From NCBI GenBank assembly GCA_031258915.1, contig JAIRMD010000242.1, forward strand, positions 1 through 7,232: 7,232 nt of DNA. The letters are read 5' to 3'. The notes under the pieces were generated by a model. It made no database searches. It saw nothing but the letters and a program-made list of their open reading frames with translations, and was not told where the DNA came from. Positions within the stretch are counted from its first letter, which is position 1, and each line of letters starts with the position of its first letter. The stretch is from Prevotellaceae bacterium. GTDB taxonomy: Bacteria; Bacteroidota; Bacteroidia; Bacteroidales; UBA932. Positions 6,859 to 7,232 of this stretch are shown here, in pieces. Both the position numbers and the translations under genes were made by a program.

Positions 6859-7131
6859 GCAAAAGAATTGGACGTTTTTTACGTAAAGCAATAATCGAAA
6901 TGCGATACTACATCAGCCCTCAAGGGGTAACGGGAGGCCTAACGCGCCTGCATAGCATGTGCAGGGGGGCGCTGCCTTTTTGCGCCCGCGCTTTGCATGT
7001 CTGTACGCTTGCTTTGGGGGCAGCGGCAAAGTGTTTTTTGCCCGGCAACGCCTGCGCTCAGCAGCGCTCAATTCTAAAATCGCAAAAATCAACTTCCGAG
7101 AATCAGGCTCTGCTTTCAGCTCTCGAAAATA
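6859..7131. other. Intergenic stretch with no gene recognised
   Basis: I find no start codon with a plausible protein, no tRNA or rRNA signature and no promoter here. Two adjacent short hairpins are visible: CCTGCA/TGCAGG (6947-6952 with 6960-6965) and GGGCGC/GCGCCC (6967-6972 with 6982-6987). Neither is followed by a T run on either strand. The stretch from about 6920 to 7060 is more GC-rich than the AT-rich control region of the operon. It could be decayed or mobile DNA, or the far end of an untranslated region, but nothing settles this. Confidence 0.5.
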
Positions 7132-7144
7132 ATGTGCACGCGCG

Positions 7145-7232
<88 letters not shown>

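Noticed and set aside
6947..6987. Two neighbouring GC-rich hairpins considered as a terminator
   Set aside because: The stems are only 6 bp and neither strand shows a T run directly after them.

Overview
The window looks like DNA from a Bacteroidota bacterium, probably Bacteroidales-like. The evidence is a SusC/SusD outer-membrane pair, two surface-lipoprotein signal peptides, start codons without Shine-Dalgarno sequences, and promoters of the TTTG / TAnnTTTG type. I cannot assign a genus. The coding strand is moderately GC-rich: spot counts of single 60-base lines in susC and susD give about 57-63%.

All three real genes lie on the minus strand and form one apparent operon read from right to left. 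They are susC (6443-3408, TonB-dependent importer), susD (3362-1797, glycan-binding lipoprotein lid) and a SusE/SusF-like surface lipoprotein (1721-246). The third protein ends in two nearly identical CBM20-type starch-binding modules, so the likely substrate is an alpha-glucan such as starch, glycogen or maltodextrin. In this model the lipoprotein and SusD hold glucan at the cell surface and SusC imports the oligosaccharides. No glycoside hydrolase or regulator gene is in the window, so this is only part of a utilization locus.

Region by region: 1-122 holds a strong Bacteroidota-type promoter pointing left, out of the window, so another transcription unit starts just beyond the edge. 115-151 is a strong intrinsic terminator that ends the operon. 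246-6443 is the operon, with a hairpin between susD and the third gene. 6444-6640 is the control region: a TAnnTTTG box, and further upstream an 18-base perfect palindrome of the LacI/PurR type with an extra half-site. 6727-6858 is a 132-bp element bounded by 28-bp inverted repeats. 6859-7131 has no gene I can support. 7132-7232 is an uninterrupted alternating purine-pyrimidine tract, mostly a (CA)n microsatellite, that runs off the window edge.

The genes are a known type of system and I do not see a clearly new one. The less ordinary observations are the recent in-frame CBM20 duplication, with base composition unlike its neighbours, the inverted-repeat element, and the very long dinucleotide repeat.
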